A stretch of 64,000 bases of DNA from Paenibacillus radicis (ex Gao et al. 2016) (GCF_014641555.1 NZ_BMHY01000002.1:534428-598427); one strand, 5' to 3'; counted from the stretch's first letter, positions 17,153-27,269 are shown. Notes: generated from the sequence alone by a model not told the origin. Translations and numbers: made by a program.

Positions 17153-18466
17153 ATGACTTACTTCGCGAATATCGGCAAAATTCAATTCGAAGGCAAAGGC
17201 TCCGACAATCCGTTTGCATTCAAACACTACGATCCGAACCAAGTTGTACTGGGCAAAACGATGGAAGAGCATCTTCGCTTTGCAGTCGCTTACTGGCATA
17301 CATTCAACGCTAACGGCACGGACCCGTTCGGTGCGGCTACGATGGTTCGCGGCTGGGATAAATATGATGGCCTGGACCGTTCGAAAGCCCGCGTGGAAGC
17401 GAACTTCGAGTTCCTGGAGAAGCTGAACGTTCCTTACTTCGCATTCCATGATGTAGACATTGCTCCGGAAGGCGCAACGCTGCAAGAAACGAATAAAAAC
17501 CTCGACGTTATCGTCGCTTTGATGAAAGACAATATGAAACAATCCGGCAAAAAACTGCTGTGGAACACGGTTAACATGTTCTCCAACCCTCGCTTTGTTC
17601 ACGGTGCGGGAACAGCCGTTAATGCTGACGTATATGCTTACGCTGGCGCACAATTGAAAAAAGGTCTGGAAGTCGGCAAAGAGCTTGGCGCCGAAAACTA
17701 TGTATTCTGGGGCGGCCGCGAAGGCTACGAGACGCTTCTTAACACAGACATGGGCTTCGAGCTCGACAATCTGGCACGCCTGTATCATATGGCAGTTGCT
17801 TACGCGAAAGAAATCGGCTTCGATGCGCAATTCCTGATTGAGCCTAAGCCAAAAGAGCCAACCAAGCATCAATATGACTACGATGCAGCAACGACGATTG
17901 CATTCTTGCAAAAATACGGCTTGAAGGATCATTTCAAGCTGAACTTGGAAGCCAACCATGCAACGCTGGCTGGCCACACATTCGAGCACGAAATCCGCAC
18001 AGCTGCAATCAACGGCATGCTGGGATCGCTTGATGCGAACCAAGGTGACCTGCTGCTCGGCTGGGATACGGATGAATTCCCTACCGATCTGTACTCCACA
18101 ACGCTGACGATGTTTGAAGTGCTGAAAGCAGGCGGCATCGGCCGCGGCGGCGTGAACTTTGACGCGAAAGTTCGTCGCGGTTCGTTCGAAGCGGATGATC
18201 TGTTCCTCGGCCATATCGCAGGTATGGACAGCTTCGCATGGGGCTTGAAAGCAGCTGCAAAACTGATTGACGAGAAAATTCTCGACAATATCGTCGACAA
18301 CCGCTACCGCACGTTCAAAGAAGGCATCGGCGCTGATATCGTTGCCGGCAAAGCAACGCTTGCTTCGCTTGAGCAATATGCGCTGCAAAACAATCCGATC
18401 AAAAATGAATCCGGCCGTCAAGAGCGGATCAGACTGATGCTGAGCGAAGTTATTTTCAGCGTATAG
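17153..18466 (+). CDS. xylA: Xylose isomerase
   Basis: Cytosolic enzyme converting D-xylose to D-xylulose; 437 residues, the usual length of the long (class II) form. The active-site base lies in [12 protein letters not shown]. Metal ligands lie in [21 protein letters not shown] and [17 protein letters not shown], and WDKYDG and [12 protein letters not shown] are also typical. An AAGGAGG site sits 10 nt before the ATG. It is the first gene of xylAB, under the XylR operator and cre box. The downstream xylB starts 18 nt after its stop. Confidence 0.98.
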   Translation: MTYFANIGKIQFEGKGSDNPFAFKHYDPNQVVLGKTMEEHLRFAVAYWHTFNANGTDPFGAATMVRGWDKYDGLDRSKARVEANFEFLEKLNVPYFAFHDVDIAPEGATLQETNKNLDVIVALMKDNMKQSGKKLLWNTVNMFSNPRFVHGAGTAVNADVYAYAGAQLKKGLEVGKELGAENYVFWGGREGYETLLNTDMGFELDNLARLYHMAVAYAKEIGFDAQFLIEPKPKEPTKHQYDYDAATTIAFLQKYGLKDHFKLNLEANHATLAGHTFEHEIRTAAINGMLGSLDANQGDLLLGWDTDEFPTDLYSTTLTMFEVLKAGGIGRGGVNFDAKVRRGSFEADDLFLGHIAGMDSFAWGLKAAAKLIDEKILDNIVDNRYRTFKEGIGADIVAGKATLASLEQYALQNNPIKNESGRQERIRLMLSEVIFSV

Positions 18467-18484
18467 TCGAGAGGAGCTCATCTT

Positions 18485-19981
18485 ATGAGTTATGTCATTG
18501 GAATAGATCTCGGTACGAGCGCCGTTAAGGCGCTGCTCGTCGACCGGAAGGGAACGGTGGCTGCGGAAACTTCACGCAGCTATCCGCTCTTCCACGAGCA
18601 TTCGGGCTGGAGTGAGCAAAAGCCGGATGACTGGGTAACCGCAACGATAGAGGCGCTTCGCGAGCTAGTGGAGACGGAGGGCGTGACGTCCGAGCAAATT
18701 GAGGGCATCAGCTTTTCGGGACAAATGCACGGTCTAGTGCTGCTTAATGAAGCGGGCGATCCGATTCGCAATGCGATATTGTGGAACGATACCCGTACAA
18801 CGGAGCAGTGCCGCGAAATCGAGCGCACGCTTGGCGACACGCTGCTTACCATTACACGGAATCCGGCGCTGGAAGGCTTCACCTTGCCGAAAATTTTGTG
18901 GGTCCGCCAGTACGAACCCGAAGCATTCAAGGAAGCGAAGCTGTTCCTGCTGCCGAAGGATTATGTGCGCTACCGGTTAACCGGCGAGCTGCATATGGAC
19001 TATTCCGATGCGGCGGGCACGCTCCTGCTGGATGTTGCGGGCAAGCAATGGAGCCAAGATGTGCTGAACGCTTTTGGCCTGCCAGCTAGCTTCTGCCCGG
19101 CTTTGGCCGAGTCTCATGCTCTGACGGGCACATTGCTTGATGATGTAGCGTCTGCGACAGGCTTGCTGCCTTCAACCAAAGTGTTTGCCGGCGGTGCCGA
19201 CAATGCTTGCGGGGCGATCGGCGCTGGCATATTGTCCGAAGGACTGACGTTGTGCAGCATCGGTACATCAGGCGTTATCCTATCGTATGAGAACGATAAG
19301 GATAAAGATTTCCGTGGCAAGGTCCATTTCTTCAACCACGGCAAGGAAGATTCATTCTACGCAATGGGCGTTACGCTTGCTGCAGGCTACAGCTTGAGCT
19401 GGTTCAAAAAGACGTTTGCAGCGGGCGAGTCGTATGACCAGTTGCTGCAAGGCGTGGGTGAAGTGCAGCCAGGCGCAAAAGGCTTGCTCTTTACGCCATA
19501 TCTTGTAGGTGAGCGGACGCCGCATGCCGATCCATCCATTCGCGCCAGCTTCATTGGCGTGGACGGCTCGCATGAGCGGATTCATTTTGCCCGGGCGGTT
19601 ATGGAGGGGATTACGTTCTCGCTGAACGAGTCGGTTGATCTGTTCCGCAGCGCAGGCAAAACGGTTGATACAATCGTATCGATCGGAGGAGGTGCGCAAA
19701 ACCCAGCATGGCTGCAAATGCAGGCCGATATTTTCGATGCAACCGTCGTTGCTCTTGAGAATGAACAAGGTCCGGGTCTTGGTGCAGCGATGCTCGCGGC
19801 ATACGGCTGCGGCTGGTTCGACAGCTTGGAGGCTTGCGCTTCCCAGTTCGTCAAACATGCGTCCTCGTATGCGCCTCAGCCTGAGGCTGTTGAGACCTAC
19901 AAAGGTTTATTCCGTATTTACCAGCAGGTTTACGCGCAAACGCGCGGTCTGAACGAGTCTCTGGTCGCTTACCGGAGCTAG
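18485..19981 (+). CDS. xylB: Xylulokinase
   Basis: An FGGY-family kinase of 498 residues that phosphorylates D-xylulose to xylulose 5-phosphate, feeding the pentose phosphate pathway. The N-terminal phosphate loop GIDLGTSAVKALLVD, the substrate strand FSGQMHGLV with NDTRTTEQC, the GGADNACGAIGAG loop and the C-terminal SIGGGAQNPAWLQMQADIF adenosine motif are all present. GAGAGGAG precedes the ATG. It is co-transcribed with xylA and followed by an intrinsic terminator. No xylose transporter lies nearby. Confidence 0.97.
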   Translation: MSYVIGIDLGTSAVKALLVDRKGTVAAETSRSYPLFHEHSGWSEQKPDDWVTATIEALRELVETEGVTSEQIEGISFSGQMHGLVLLNEAGDPIRNAILWNDTRTTEQCREIERTLGDTLLTITRNPALEGFTLPKILWVRQYEPEAFKEAKLFLLPKDYVRYRLTGELHMDYSDAAGTLLLDVAGKQWSQDVLNAFGLPASFCPALAESHALTGTLLDDVASATGLLPSTKVFAGGADNACGAIGAGILSEGLTLCSIGTSGVILSYENDKDKDFRGKVHFFNHGKEDSFYAMGVTLAAGYSLSWFKKTFAAGESYDQLLQGVGEVQPGAKGLLFTPYLVGERTPHADPSIRASFIGVDGSHERIHFARAVMEGITFSLNESVDLFRSAGKTVDTIVSIGGGAQNPAWLQMQADIFDATVVALENEQGPGLGAAMLAAYGCGWFDSLEACASQFVKHASSYAPQPEAVETYKGLFRIYQQVYAQTRGLNESLVAYRS

Positions 19982-20027
19982 TAATTGCAGCAATGGCTGG
20001 ATTTGATTTAAACAAAAGCGAGTTGAC

Positions 20028-20063
20028 ACCGTTCTTCCTTCATTGGGGGAACGGTCTTTTTTT
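20028..20063 (+). terminator. xylAB terminator
   Basis: ACCGTTC at 20028-20034 pairs with GAACGGT at 20049-20055, followed by CTTTTTTT. Confidence 0.85.
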
Positions 20064-20177
20064 GCAAAAAAATGTCGATTATTAAAGAGATTGAACTTTT
20101 TTATGGAAATTAAAGGAATGATGGATTAATTAGGCTTGCGGACGAAGGAATGCATGTTTATCCCCTCTAATAAGACT

Positions 20178-20206
20178 TTGGTCGTTACACCCACGTAAAG
20201 TATACT
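20178..20206 (+). promoter_or_regulatory. Candidate promoter of the chemoreceptor gene
   Basis: TTGGTC, a 17-bp spacer and TATACT, 50 bp before the start codon at 20256. It fits sigma-A; I did not see a sigma-D-type promoter. Confidence 0.5.
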
Positions 20207-20255
20207 AACATTACGCATGGATACAGTAGTCCAAATGGCTTAGGAGGGGACAGAG

Positions 20256-21971
20256 ATGAAGAAAAGATGGCGTTTATCCGTAGGTCAAAGACTGACTGCG
20301 TCCTTCTTTGCGATAATCGTCATACTTGCGGGAAATGGTGCACTTAGCCTGAACATGATGAGCAATCTCACGGAGAATGCCCGGGAAATTTCGCAGGTTT
20401 GGCTATTGAATGTTAAGACGATCAATGAAATTAATTATTTGAATGAGCATATGCTTGGGCTGCAGTATAAATTGGCAGAGGAAACCAATGAGCTGAAGCG
20501 AAAGCTGTTGGAGGAGGATGGCGAATACACAATCTCCGTTATGAATGATAAATATAAGCTATACCTTTCCTCCATGAGCACATCCAATGATATGAATGCA
20601 TCCCGGTCGCTGGAGGGCGAATGGAAAGCGTATCTCGCGCTTTACCGCAATGTGGTTCAGCTTTCCGGGCAAGGTGCTGGTACCGAGGCTGTCGTCAATG
20701 CTTTAAAGGAATCCGAGCAATCCTTCAGTGTCATGCAGACCTATATTAATACGCTAATCAGGTTGAATGAAGAGGGCGCGGCCCAATCGGAACAGTCCAG
20801 TCAGCATATCTATAAGCAAGGTGTGGCGTCCATCGCATGGAGTATCGGGACGGCAGTCTTGCTCGTTATCGGTATCTTGTTCTACATACGCCATACGATC
20901 TCGCAGCCGCTGCGCAAATCGGCGGATGTGATGGCTCAAATCGCTGGAGGCACATTGTCGGTCACAATCCCGAAGATAAGAACGAGGGATGAGATCGGCT
21001 CAATCGTCAAAGCATTGGGAGAAATGGTCACATCGTTAAGTGGTACATTGCAAGGTGTCCGGGGCGCATCCGACAATATCGCCGCAGCATCGCAGCAAAT
21101 GCTTGCCGCTTCCGAGCAAAATGCCAGCTCTGCGGGACAAGCATCGTTGATGCTGAAGGAAGCGGCCGCAGGCTCGCAGGAGCAATTGCAAAGCTTTGAG
21201 GAAATTGAGCGGTCAACGGAGGAGATGGCGCAAGGCACGCAGCGCATCGCCGAAAGCAGCTCGAATGCGGCTGAGCTCTCAGCCATTGCGGCAAGACAAG
21301 CTGAGCAAGGCGGCATGACGATCGAGGAAGCGGTTGTAGCGATGGGGACGGTCGACGAGACGGTTCGGGAGGCAGCCGAGTATGTCGCTTTGCTTCAGAA
21401 GCATATGAATGATATCGGTAAAATTACCGAGCTGATCGGCAATATTTCGAAGCAGACGAATCTGCTTGCCTTGAATGCGGCTATTGAAGCGGCTAGAGCT
21501 GGAGAATCGGGCAAAGGGTTTGCAGTCGTTGCAGAGGAGGTGCGGAAGCTTTCTGCCCAAACAGCGGAATCGGCATCGGATATCGCTTCAGTCATTGCTA
21601 GAATCAAGGGCGATACGGAGACTACGGCGGGGAAAATGGAGTCCGGCCGCGAAGGGACGGCAAGAGGAATGGAGAGAGTTCAGGCTGCGGGAGAATCATT
21701 CCGGCAAATATCGGCAGCAGCGGTTGACGTATCGGTCAAGATCGAGGAAGTTGCCGCGGCAGCGGAACAGCTGGCTGCAAGCTCCGAGCAGGTCTCAGCT
21801 TCGATAGAGCAGTTGACCGGAATTGCGCGCCGCACGAATGAAATTGCCAGTTCAGCAGCGCAAGGTGCTCAACAGCAAACCGCCTCGGCGGCAGGGATAG
21901 CATCCTCAGCTGGCGGTTTAGCCCATGTAGCGGTTAATATGAATGAGCTCGTTATGCGATTTAAATTGTAG
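20256..21971 (+). CDS. Methyl-accepting chemotaxis protein (4HB-type sensor)
   Basis: A 571-residue chemoreceptor. TM1 is at about residues 14-33. A helical extracellular sensor of about 155 residues follows, rich in Leu/Asn/Glu like four-helix-bundle MCP domains. TM2 is at about 193-213, the HAMP at about 214-266, and the long cytoplasmic methylation/signalling region runs to the end. The signalling tip reads [20 protein letters not shown] followed by [13 protein letters not shown], the CheA/CheW-contact hairpin. AGGAGGGG precedes the ATG. It is monocistronic. The ligand is unknown. Confidence 0.93.
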   Translation: MKKRWRLSVGQRLTASFFAIIVILAGNGALSLNMMSNLTENAREISQVWLLNVKTINEINYLNEHMLGLQYKLAEETNELKRKLLEEDGEYTISVMNDKYKLYLSSMSTSNDMNASRSLEGEWKAYLALYRNVVQLSGQGAGTEAVVNALKESEQSFSVMQTYINTLIRLNEEGAAQSEQSSQHIYKQGVASIAWSIGTAVLLVIGILFYIRHTISQPLRKSADVMAQIAGGTLSVTIPKIRTRDEIGSIVKALGEMVTSLSGTLQGVRGASDNIAAASQQMLAASEQNASSAGQASLMLKEAAAGSQEQLQSFEEIERSTEEMAQGTQRIAESSSNAAELSAIAARQAEQGGMTIEEAVVAMGTVDETVREAAEYVALLQKHMNDIGKITELIGNISKQTNLLALNAAIEAARAGESGKGFAVVAEEVRKLSAQTAESASDIASVIARIKGDTETTAGKMESGREGTARGMERVQAAGESFRQISAAAVDVSVKIEEVAAAAEQLAASSEQVSASIEQLTGIARRTNEIASSAAQGAQQQTASAAGIASSAGGLAHVAVNMNELVMRFKL

Positions 21972-21999
21972 TCTTTAGATACCGGAGGGCTTCAGGCGG

Positions 22000-22893
22000 T
22001 TAGCGCTTGAAGCTGCTCCAGATCGATTCGGGTTTAACCCCCAGCTCTCCGGCAATCAATTCAGCCGTGAGACGTTGGGGTTTTTTGATTTTACCATTGC
22101 GGATTTTCGAGATGGTCGTCAGCGAAATGAGCGTGGATTGGGCAAGCGAAGTGGCCGAAATATTTTTGTTGAGCATGAGCATACGAAGCTTGTAAGACGA
22201 ATCTTCATCCTGCGCATGCAGATTCAGTTCTGTAATGATGATCGAGAAGCTCCGAAAGGTCTTATTGCCGTAATAGAAAGGTTTAATGAGCGCCGAAGCC
22301 AGGTAGGTTTTGTCGTTGATCGACATTCGAAGCTCCATTTGTTCCTCGATGCCATTCTTCCGGGCATTGTCCATCACTCGCCGCAGCGGTTTGACGCTGT
22401 CCTCCGCTACAAAATCGAACATGCACTGATTGACCAGACTCGAAGTCCGCTGCTTGAGTGGCGTATAGTAACGTTTGGCGTCCATGATCCGATACTGCTC
22501 GGATACGCTCAAAGTCATCACAATCTGATTTTCTTGGGCAAAATCATCGATCCAATTGGGCTCGGACAAATCTTTGCAGCTGACGATATAGCCGGTAAGG
22601 CTATCCTCCTGCAGCTTGCGGCATGTCAACTTCACTGGAATAGGCGCTGTTAATCGCGCAATCAACTCCCATTCGAAGGAAGAGTCTCCTTCCTCTTCAG
22701 TAAGCAGTGTCATGAGATGATGGAACGGGAGGCCGTCCTTCAAGAGGCTGTCCGGATCGATATCGGAGAGTTCATTGTTCTTATAGCCGGTCAGCAAGGT
22801 AAATGCATCATTGACATCGCGTACGTACCAACGGTTGTGCTCGAATTCGACGATCATCATGGGGTCGTCTAGCATATAAAAAATGTTGTACAT
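22000..22893 (-). CDS. PAS-domain protein with C-terminal XRE-type HTH
   Basis: A 297-residue putative regulator. The first ~110 residues are PAS-like (DDPMMIVEF, VNDAFTLLTGY, then GYIVSCKDLSE). A second PAS-like unit spans about 120-225. The C-terminus (about 232-297) is a Cro/C1-type helix-turn-helix (NKNISATSLAQSTLISLTTI, then SKIRNGKIKKPQRLTAELIA). PAS sensors usually precede kinase or GGDEF outputs, so direct fusion to an XRE HTH is unusual. The ATG at 22893 has AAGGTGGTG upstream. It is divergent from the small acidic-protein gene and convergent with the chemoreceptor. Target genes are unknown. Confidence 0.75.
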   Translation of the reverse strand: MYNIFYMLDDPMMIVEFEHNRWYVRDVNDAFTLLTGYKNNELSDIDPDSLLKDGLPFHHLMTLLTEEEGDSSFEWELIARLTAPIPVKLTCRKLQEDSLTGYIVSCKDLSEPNWIDDFAQENQIVMTLSVSEQYRIMDAKRYYTPLKQRTSSLVNQCMFDFVAEDSVKPLRRVMDNARKNGIEEQMELRMSINDKTYLASALIKPFYYGNKTFRSFSIIITELNLHAQDEDSSYKLRMLMLNKNISATSLAQSTLISLTTISKIRNGKIKKPQRLTAELIAGELGVKPESIWSSFKR

Positions 22894-23111
22894 CTGGATG
22901 GCACCACCTTGGCGTATATTGGTCTTAAATGAATGTGATATGTTATTTCACAATTAGAGTGAAGAAATCTAACATAAAGTTGATACTTTAAATTATAGTA
23001 GAAAATAGTGAAATGACAATACATATTCGCATAATAGATATGACTGAAATTAGGACAAACTAGAAGCGAGCCCCAAATTGGCATGCAAATACGTTCAGAA
23101 ACAGGAGATGA

Positions 23112-23504
23112 ATGCGGGTGAGTTCAGCTATTTTATTTGATTTTGCCGACGCTGCAAGCGCCTCGGTGGCTTGCGACACGCTTCAGGAGTTAGGTTATGA
23201 ACCGATGCTTCATGAAGGCAATCGGGTCCATATTCATGTGGACGGCGAGGATTTAACTTCGGCGCTGGAAATCGCTCAGACCTATGGCGGGAAGTTGGTG
23301 GAACAGGCATCAATCAGCTCAGAGGCCGTGACGAATACCGCTTATTCGCTAGATGCTATCACGATTCCGGCACATGTCGTCAACGAGGATCTGAATGCGC
23401 AAGATGAATTAGATGAAGAACTGCATAATTGGAATGACGATGCTGACGAATATCGGGATGAGTTCAAGCCCGATGACGGCAGCTATAACCATTTCAGCGG
23501 CTAA
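23112..23504 (+). CDS. Small acidic protein of unknown function
   Basis: A 130-residue cytosolic protein. The first ~75 residues have a ferredoxin-like beta-alpha-beta pattern (AILFDFADAASASVACDTLQ, then GYEPMLHEGNRVHIHVDGED). The last 35 are very acidic and probably disordered (DELDEELHNWNDDADEYRDE). ATG 23112 is only 3 nt from AGGAGA; the GTG at 23118 (9 nt away) may be the true start. I do not recognise the family. It has its own terminator. Confidence 0.75.
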   Translation: MRVSSAILFDFADAASASVACDTLQELGYEPMLHEGNRVHIHVDGEDLTSALEIAQTYGGKLVEQASISSEAVTNTAYSLDAITIPAHVVNEDLNAQDELDEELHNWNDDADEYRDEFKPDDGSYNHFSG

Positions 23505-23529
23505 CTGTCTCTTCTTCGTTTGGTATTGG

Positions 23530-23586
23530 AAAAAAGGCGATACAAGGGCTGGCCGGTTTTTCGGCTGCCGAAGTATCGCCTTTTTT
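23530..23586. terminator. Intrinsic terminator after the acidic-protein gene
   Basis: Perfect 14-bp stem AAAAAAGGCGATAC / GTATCGCCTTTTTT with T runs in both directions. Confidence 0.9.
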
Positions 23587-23761
23587 GGCGTGGAAAATGT
23601 GGTCTGGCGTGCATTAGGGGCTGTACCAAACAAACAAAATGTAATAGTGCATTTTGTTTGGCTTAAAACGGCCCATAATGTGCGTCAAAATGCAAAAATA
23701 CATGTGGAATCCCATGATTTAAGCGAAATTAACGGGTTTAGGGGTAATCAAAATGCACATT

Positions 23762-24505
23762 TGGACCTCTGTCAAGAAAGCAGACATTGCTTAAGTGTAT
23801 CAACTTACTTTTTTGTAATAATTCAACTCAAATTGATTGGGTGATAAATAACCCAATGAACTATGAATTCGTTTTCGGTTATAAAACAGTTCGATATACT
23901 CGAACATCTCTTGTTGTGCCTGAGCTTTTGTATTGAATTTGGTGCAGTATACGAACTCTTTTTTCAGTACACTGTGGAAGGACTCGATACAAGCGTTATC
24001 GTAGCAATTCCCTTTACGGCTCATACTTGCTTTCATTTTGTACGTCTTTAATCGCTTTCGATAGTCCTCAGAGGCATACTGCGAACCTCGGTCCGAATGG
24101 TGAATCAGCTTTTTCTTTGGCTTCTGTGCTTCGTACGCTTGATCGAGGGCTGCCAGGACAAGATCTGTCGTCATTCGGTCAGCAAGCTTCCAACCCACGA
24201 TCTTGCGTGTGTACAGATCGAGGACACTGGCTAGATACATGCGGCCTTCACGGCAAGGGATATACGTGATATCGGTTACCCAGACTTTGTTTGGTGCTGT
24301 CGTCTCGAAGTTTTGGTTGAGCAGGTTTGGTGCAATCGGCTGGTCATGATTGGAGTCTGTCGTATTTACCCGATATTTCTTGGTTACACAAGAACGCAAC
24401 CCGTTCTCTTTCATGAGTTTGCCTACGAAACGCTCTGAGACCTTCCAGCCTTCTTTGCGAAGCAGAGAAGTGATTTTCGGACTCCCATAGCGATCGATTG
24501 AATCT
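23762..24505 (-). mobile_element. IS3-family insertion sequence remnant
   Basis: The end downstream of the transposase is intact-looking: TGGACCTCTGTCAAG at 23762-23776 reads ...CA at the outer edge on the minus strand, as IS3-family ends do. The other end is lost. orfA and the N-terminus of orfB are missing, and the sequence joins the dispersed repeat at about 24497-24506. Confidence 0.75.
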
Positions 24506-24513
24506 AAATGCAA
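23800..24513 (-). pseudogene. IS3-family transposase orfB, truncated at N-terminus
   Basis: 237 codons remain of an IS150-like DDE transposase. The integrase core is complete, with the first Asp in KVWVTDITYIP, the second in HHSDRGSQYAS and the Glu in CYDNACIESFHSVLKKE. The RYGSPKITSLLRK segment that normally lies about 50 residues inside the protein is here only 8 residues from the first codon. The upstream HTH part and orfA are replaced by repeat sequence. It cannot transpose by itself. Confidence 0.85.
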
Positions 24514-24689
24514 TTTGCATTTTGAAGGCTTGTTTCGACTAAAAACGCTCCATCAAAATGCACATTTGCATTTTGATGGAGCGTTTTGGTTGCTCAGCAG
24601 GCCAAATGTGGCCCATTATGAAAAAAACTCGCATGATACAGTCCCGCCCTGTCAGCCAACTCTGCCTCAAACGAACAGCGCTCCTGCTC

Positions 24690-25970
24690 CTAGCGGGCGG
24701 AGATAACAGCAGCGGCGGCGCTTTTGCCGGCGTTGTAGCCGGTTGAGAAGGCTGCGGTAATGTTGTAGCCGCCAGTGTAGCCGTGGATGTCGAGTACTTC
24801 GCCGCAGAAGTAGAGGCCTTCTGCCAGCTTGGACTGCATCGTTTGCGGGTGGATCTCCTTCAGATGAACGCCGCCGCCAGTGACGAAGGCTTCCTCAATA
24901 GATAATGTGCCGTTCACGGCAACAGGGAAGTTTTTTATCCGCTTCGCCAGTTCCAGCCACGGTCCTTTTGGAATATTGTCGTAGGTAATGTCGCCGTTAA
25001 TGCCGCATTGCTGCAAGAGCACCTCCAACAGCCGTTCTTGCACATAGGTACGGAGCACATTTTTGACTGCTTTTTTTGATTCCTGACGGGCGAGGCTTAA
25101 CGTCTCTTCATATACTTCAGCTTCCGAACGCCCTGGCATCAGGTCGATCGTAACGAGTACCGTCGATTTTGCGTCACTGCCTGCGTTTTTCTTCAATTCC
25201 TTAACGACGAACTGGCTGCAGCGCAGCGCCGCAGGACCGGACAGCCCAAAGTGGGTAAAAATCATATCGCCGTCATGCGAGACCAGTTTTTTTCCTTTGG
25301 CGTTCCATACCGTTAGAGTTACGTCCCGAAGCGATAGTCCTTGAAGGACGCGATTGTGAATCCAAGGCTCCTTGGAGGTTAGCGGTACTTCTGTCGGGAA
25401 CAGTTCCGTTATGGTATGGCCAGCTTTTTTTGCCCACGGATATCCGTCGCCGGTTGAACCCGTGTGCGGAACCGATTTGCCGCCTGTTGCAATAATAACG
25501 GACTTCGCCGCAATTTTATCTCCAGATGCCAGTCGTACTCCTTGAACAGCACCATCTTCGTAAAGAACCTCTTTAACCGGCATATTGACCCGGATTTCAA
25601 CACCTTGATCCCGTACTTTGCGAACCAGCGCATCGACGACGGTTTTAGCTTTATCGGATACCGGGAACATACGGCCGTTGTCTTCTTCCTTTAATGCGAT
25701 ACCCATTCCTTCGAAAAAAGCGATAATATCGCGGTTGCCGAATTGATTCAGCGCGCTGAACAAAAACTTACCATTGCCGGGAATATGACGAATCAATTCG
25801 TCCATTTCCTTGACATTGGTAACGTTACAGCGTCCGCCGCCGGAAATGCCCAGCTTGCGGCCCAGCTTGTCTCCCTTATCGATGAGCAGGGTGCGGGCGC
25901 CCTCTGCGCTTGCCGCAACTGCGGCCATTAGTCCGGAGGGGCCTCCGCCAATTATAATGACATCAAACAT
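24690..25970 (-). CDS. HI0933/YtfP-type flavoprotein (NAD(P)/FAD-dependent oxidoreductase)
   Basis: A 426-residue member of the HI0933-like family (B. subtilis YtfP; BaiN relatives). The FAD-binding Rossmann loop [20 protein letters not shown] is at the N-terminus, with [18 protein letters not shown] at about 34-52, a family signature. The second FAD motif is [20 protein letters not shown], and the C-terminal FAD strand is [19 protein letters not shown]. The physiological substrate of the bacterial proteins is not settled. Monocistronic; a 335-bp spacer lies upstream. Confidence 0.92.
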   Translation of the reverse strand: MFDVIIIGGGPSGLMAAVAASAEGARTLLIDKGDKLGRKLGISGGGRCNVTNVKEMDELIRHIPGNGKFLFSALNQFGNRDIIAFFEGMGIALKEEDNGRMFPVSDKAKTVVDALVRKVRDQGVEIRVNMPVKEVLYEDGAVQGVRLASGDKIAAKSVIIATGGKSVPHTGSTGDGYPWAKKAGHTITELFPTEVPLTSKEPWIHNRVLQGLSLRDVTLTVWNAKGKKLVSHDGDMIFTHFGLSGPAALRCSQFVVKELKKNAGSDAKSTVLVTIDLMPGRSEAEVYEETLSLARQESKKAVKNVLRTYVQERLLEVLLQQCGINGDITYDNIPKGPWLELAKRIKNFPVAVNGTLSIEEAFVTGGGVHLKEIHPQTMQSKLAEGLYFCGEVLDIHGYTGGYNITAAFSTGYNAGKSAAAAVISAR

Positions 25971-26046
25971 CGTTCACTCAGCCTTTCTTTCTTAACTGTT
26001 GTCTATTGTAACATTGATTGGATTGAGATTTGTACAGAACCTTCTA

Positions 26047-26060
26047 TGGTAGCGCTTGCA
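26047..26060. promoter_or_regulatory. Candidate cre (CcpA) site
   Basis: TGGTAGCGCTTGCA matches the cre consensus. It lies between the divergent flavoprotein gene and the hydrolase gene, just before the purine-rich leader. Confidence 0.5.
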
Positions 26061-26089
26061 ATTGCGGTTTATAATAAAAGAAACATACG

Positions 26090-26300
26090 AACGGAAGGAA
26101 GAAGGAAGCAGGAAGAAGGAAGCAACAAGCAAGAAGACAAAGAAAGCAGTCAATCAACAGGCAGTCGTATAAACAAGCAAGAATTCAGGAACAAGAAGTA
26201 AGAACCAAGAACCAAGAACCAAGAACCAAGAAGTAAGAAGCAAGAAGCAAGAATCAAGAAGCAGAAGAAACAATCAACCAACCAAGCAGGAAGGGCGGGA
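26090..26300 (+). repeat. Purine-rich low-complexity tract before the hydrolase gene
   Basis: About 210 nt composed almost only of A, G and scattered C, with very few T. It begins with GGAAGAAGGAAGCAGGAAG and passes into imperfect 7-nt repeats of the type AAGAACC and AAGAAGC/AAGAAGT (about 26195-26270). It ends at the ribosome binding site of the gene at 26306. Apart from the cre box this is all the 25971-26305 spacer holds. If transcribed it would be an unstructured, purine-only 5' leader. Confidence 0.85.
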
Positions 26301-26305
26301 AAACA

Positions 26306-27145
26306 ATGGAACGTGTAGAATGGGAACTCATCGGATCGGATGGCACTAAGCTCTTCGTTAGGGAGTGGAAGCCGAAGCTGGATCAGCCATCCGTGGAGCG
26401 CGGCGTTGTCTGCCTGCTCCATGGCATGGGAGAGCATGGGGACAGATATGCGCATGTTGCCGCCAGATTAACAGCGGAAGGTTTTGCAGTGCTTGCCATG
26501 GACCAGCAGGGCCATGGGCGTACAGCAGGCAGCAGAGGGCATATGCCGTCCATTGAGACGACAGTCAGTCATGTCGGCACGCTGCTGGAGGCAGCTTCGG
26601 AGCGCTATCCCGGATTGCCCCGCTATTTGTACGGCCACAGCATGGGTGGAAACGTCGTCTTAAACGCTGCGATTCGGTTAAAGCCGGACCTAAATGGCGT
26701 CATTGCTTCAAGTCCATGGCTGCGTCTGGCTTTCTCTCCGCCTGCGGCCCAGCTTTGGGTAGGCCGCATCATTGCCCGTGTCGCTCCTGGCCTGCCGCAA
26801 TCGACCGGTTTAAAGCCGGAACAGCTTTATCGGCAGGGATATCCGCATGTCTCGCCTATTGAAGGGGACCCATTGAATCATACTCGAATAACAGTGAAGA
26901 CCTTTCTTGAAATTCAGACTGCCGGGGAGTGGGTATTGAATCACATACAGGAGTTGAATATACCGCTGCTGTTGCTTCATGGCAATGCGGATCAAGTCAC
27001 TTCCTATGCGGCTAGTGCAGAGGCAGCGAAAAAGCTAGGAGACTGCTGCCGTTTCATAAGCTGGGACGGGGGCTTTCATGAGCTGCACAATGATCTTGAA
27101 GCCGAGCGTGTTTTGGATTCTATAGTGGAATGGTTGAATCACTAA
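26306..27145 (+). CDS. Alpha/beta hydrolase, monoacylglycerol lipase-like
   Basis: A 279-residue serine hydrolase of the lysophospholipase/monoglyceride-lipase group. The oxyanion strand is CLLHGMGEHGDRY, followed by MDQQGHGRTAGSRGH. The nucleophile elbow is YGHSMGGNVV (Ser near residue 114), the acid is in LLLHGNADQVT, and the His is in FHELHND. No signal peptide, so it is cytosolic. A GGAAGGG site precedes the ATG. It likely hydrolyses monoacylglycerols or other esters. Confidence 0.9.
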   Translation: MERVEWELIGSDGTKLFVREWKPKLDQPSVERGVVCLLHGMGEHGDRYAHVAARLTAEGFAVLAMDQQGHGRTAGSRGHMPSIETTVSHVGTLLEAASERYPGLPRYLYGHSMGGNVVLNAAIRLKPDLNGVIASSPWLRLAFSPPAAQLWVGRIIARVAPGLPQSTGLKPEQLYRQGYPHVSPIEGDPLNHTRITVKTFLEIQTAGEWVLNHIQELNIPLLLLHGNADQVTSYAASAEAAKKLGDCCRFISWDGGFHELHNDLEAERVLDSIVEWLNH

Positions 27146-27269
27146 TTGTAAAAAGATGTCGTTTATGTTTTAATCGGACTACAGAACAATAATCAATGTT
27201 ACAATACCTGCCAAACGTCGAAGCTGCGGCAATCCATCCGGAATGCGATTAGAGGGAGACTGATCGTCC

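Larger units (their letters stand above)
23635..24583. repeat. Dispersed palindromic repeat, copy B, interrupted by an IS remnant
   Basis: Related units are at 23635-23651 (CAAAATGTAATAGTGCA), 23686-23704 and 23749-23763 on the left. On the right are 24507-24524 (AAATGCAATTTGCATTTT) and a perfect 17-bp hairpin, CGCTCCATCAAAATGCA (24546-24562) facing TGCATTTTGATGGAGCG (24567-24583). An IS3-family fragment lies between the halves. The units match copies A and C, although the right-hand part is more regular than theirs. Confidence 0.75.

Noticed and set aside
17147..18481. A long open frame (about 444 codons) on the minus strand
   Set aside because: It lies exactly opposite xylA and arises from codon bias of that gene; the xylA protein is complete and unmistakable.
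26150..26455. Minus-strand frame rich in Phe/Leu over the purine tract
   Set aside because: The hydrophobic sequence is just the complement of the AAGAA repeats, and the frame runs into the hydrolase gene.
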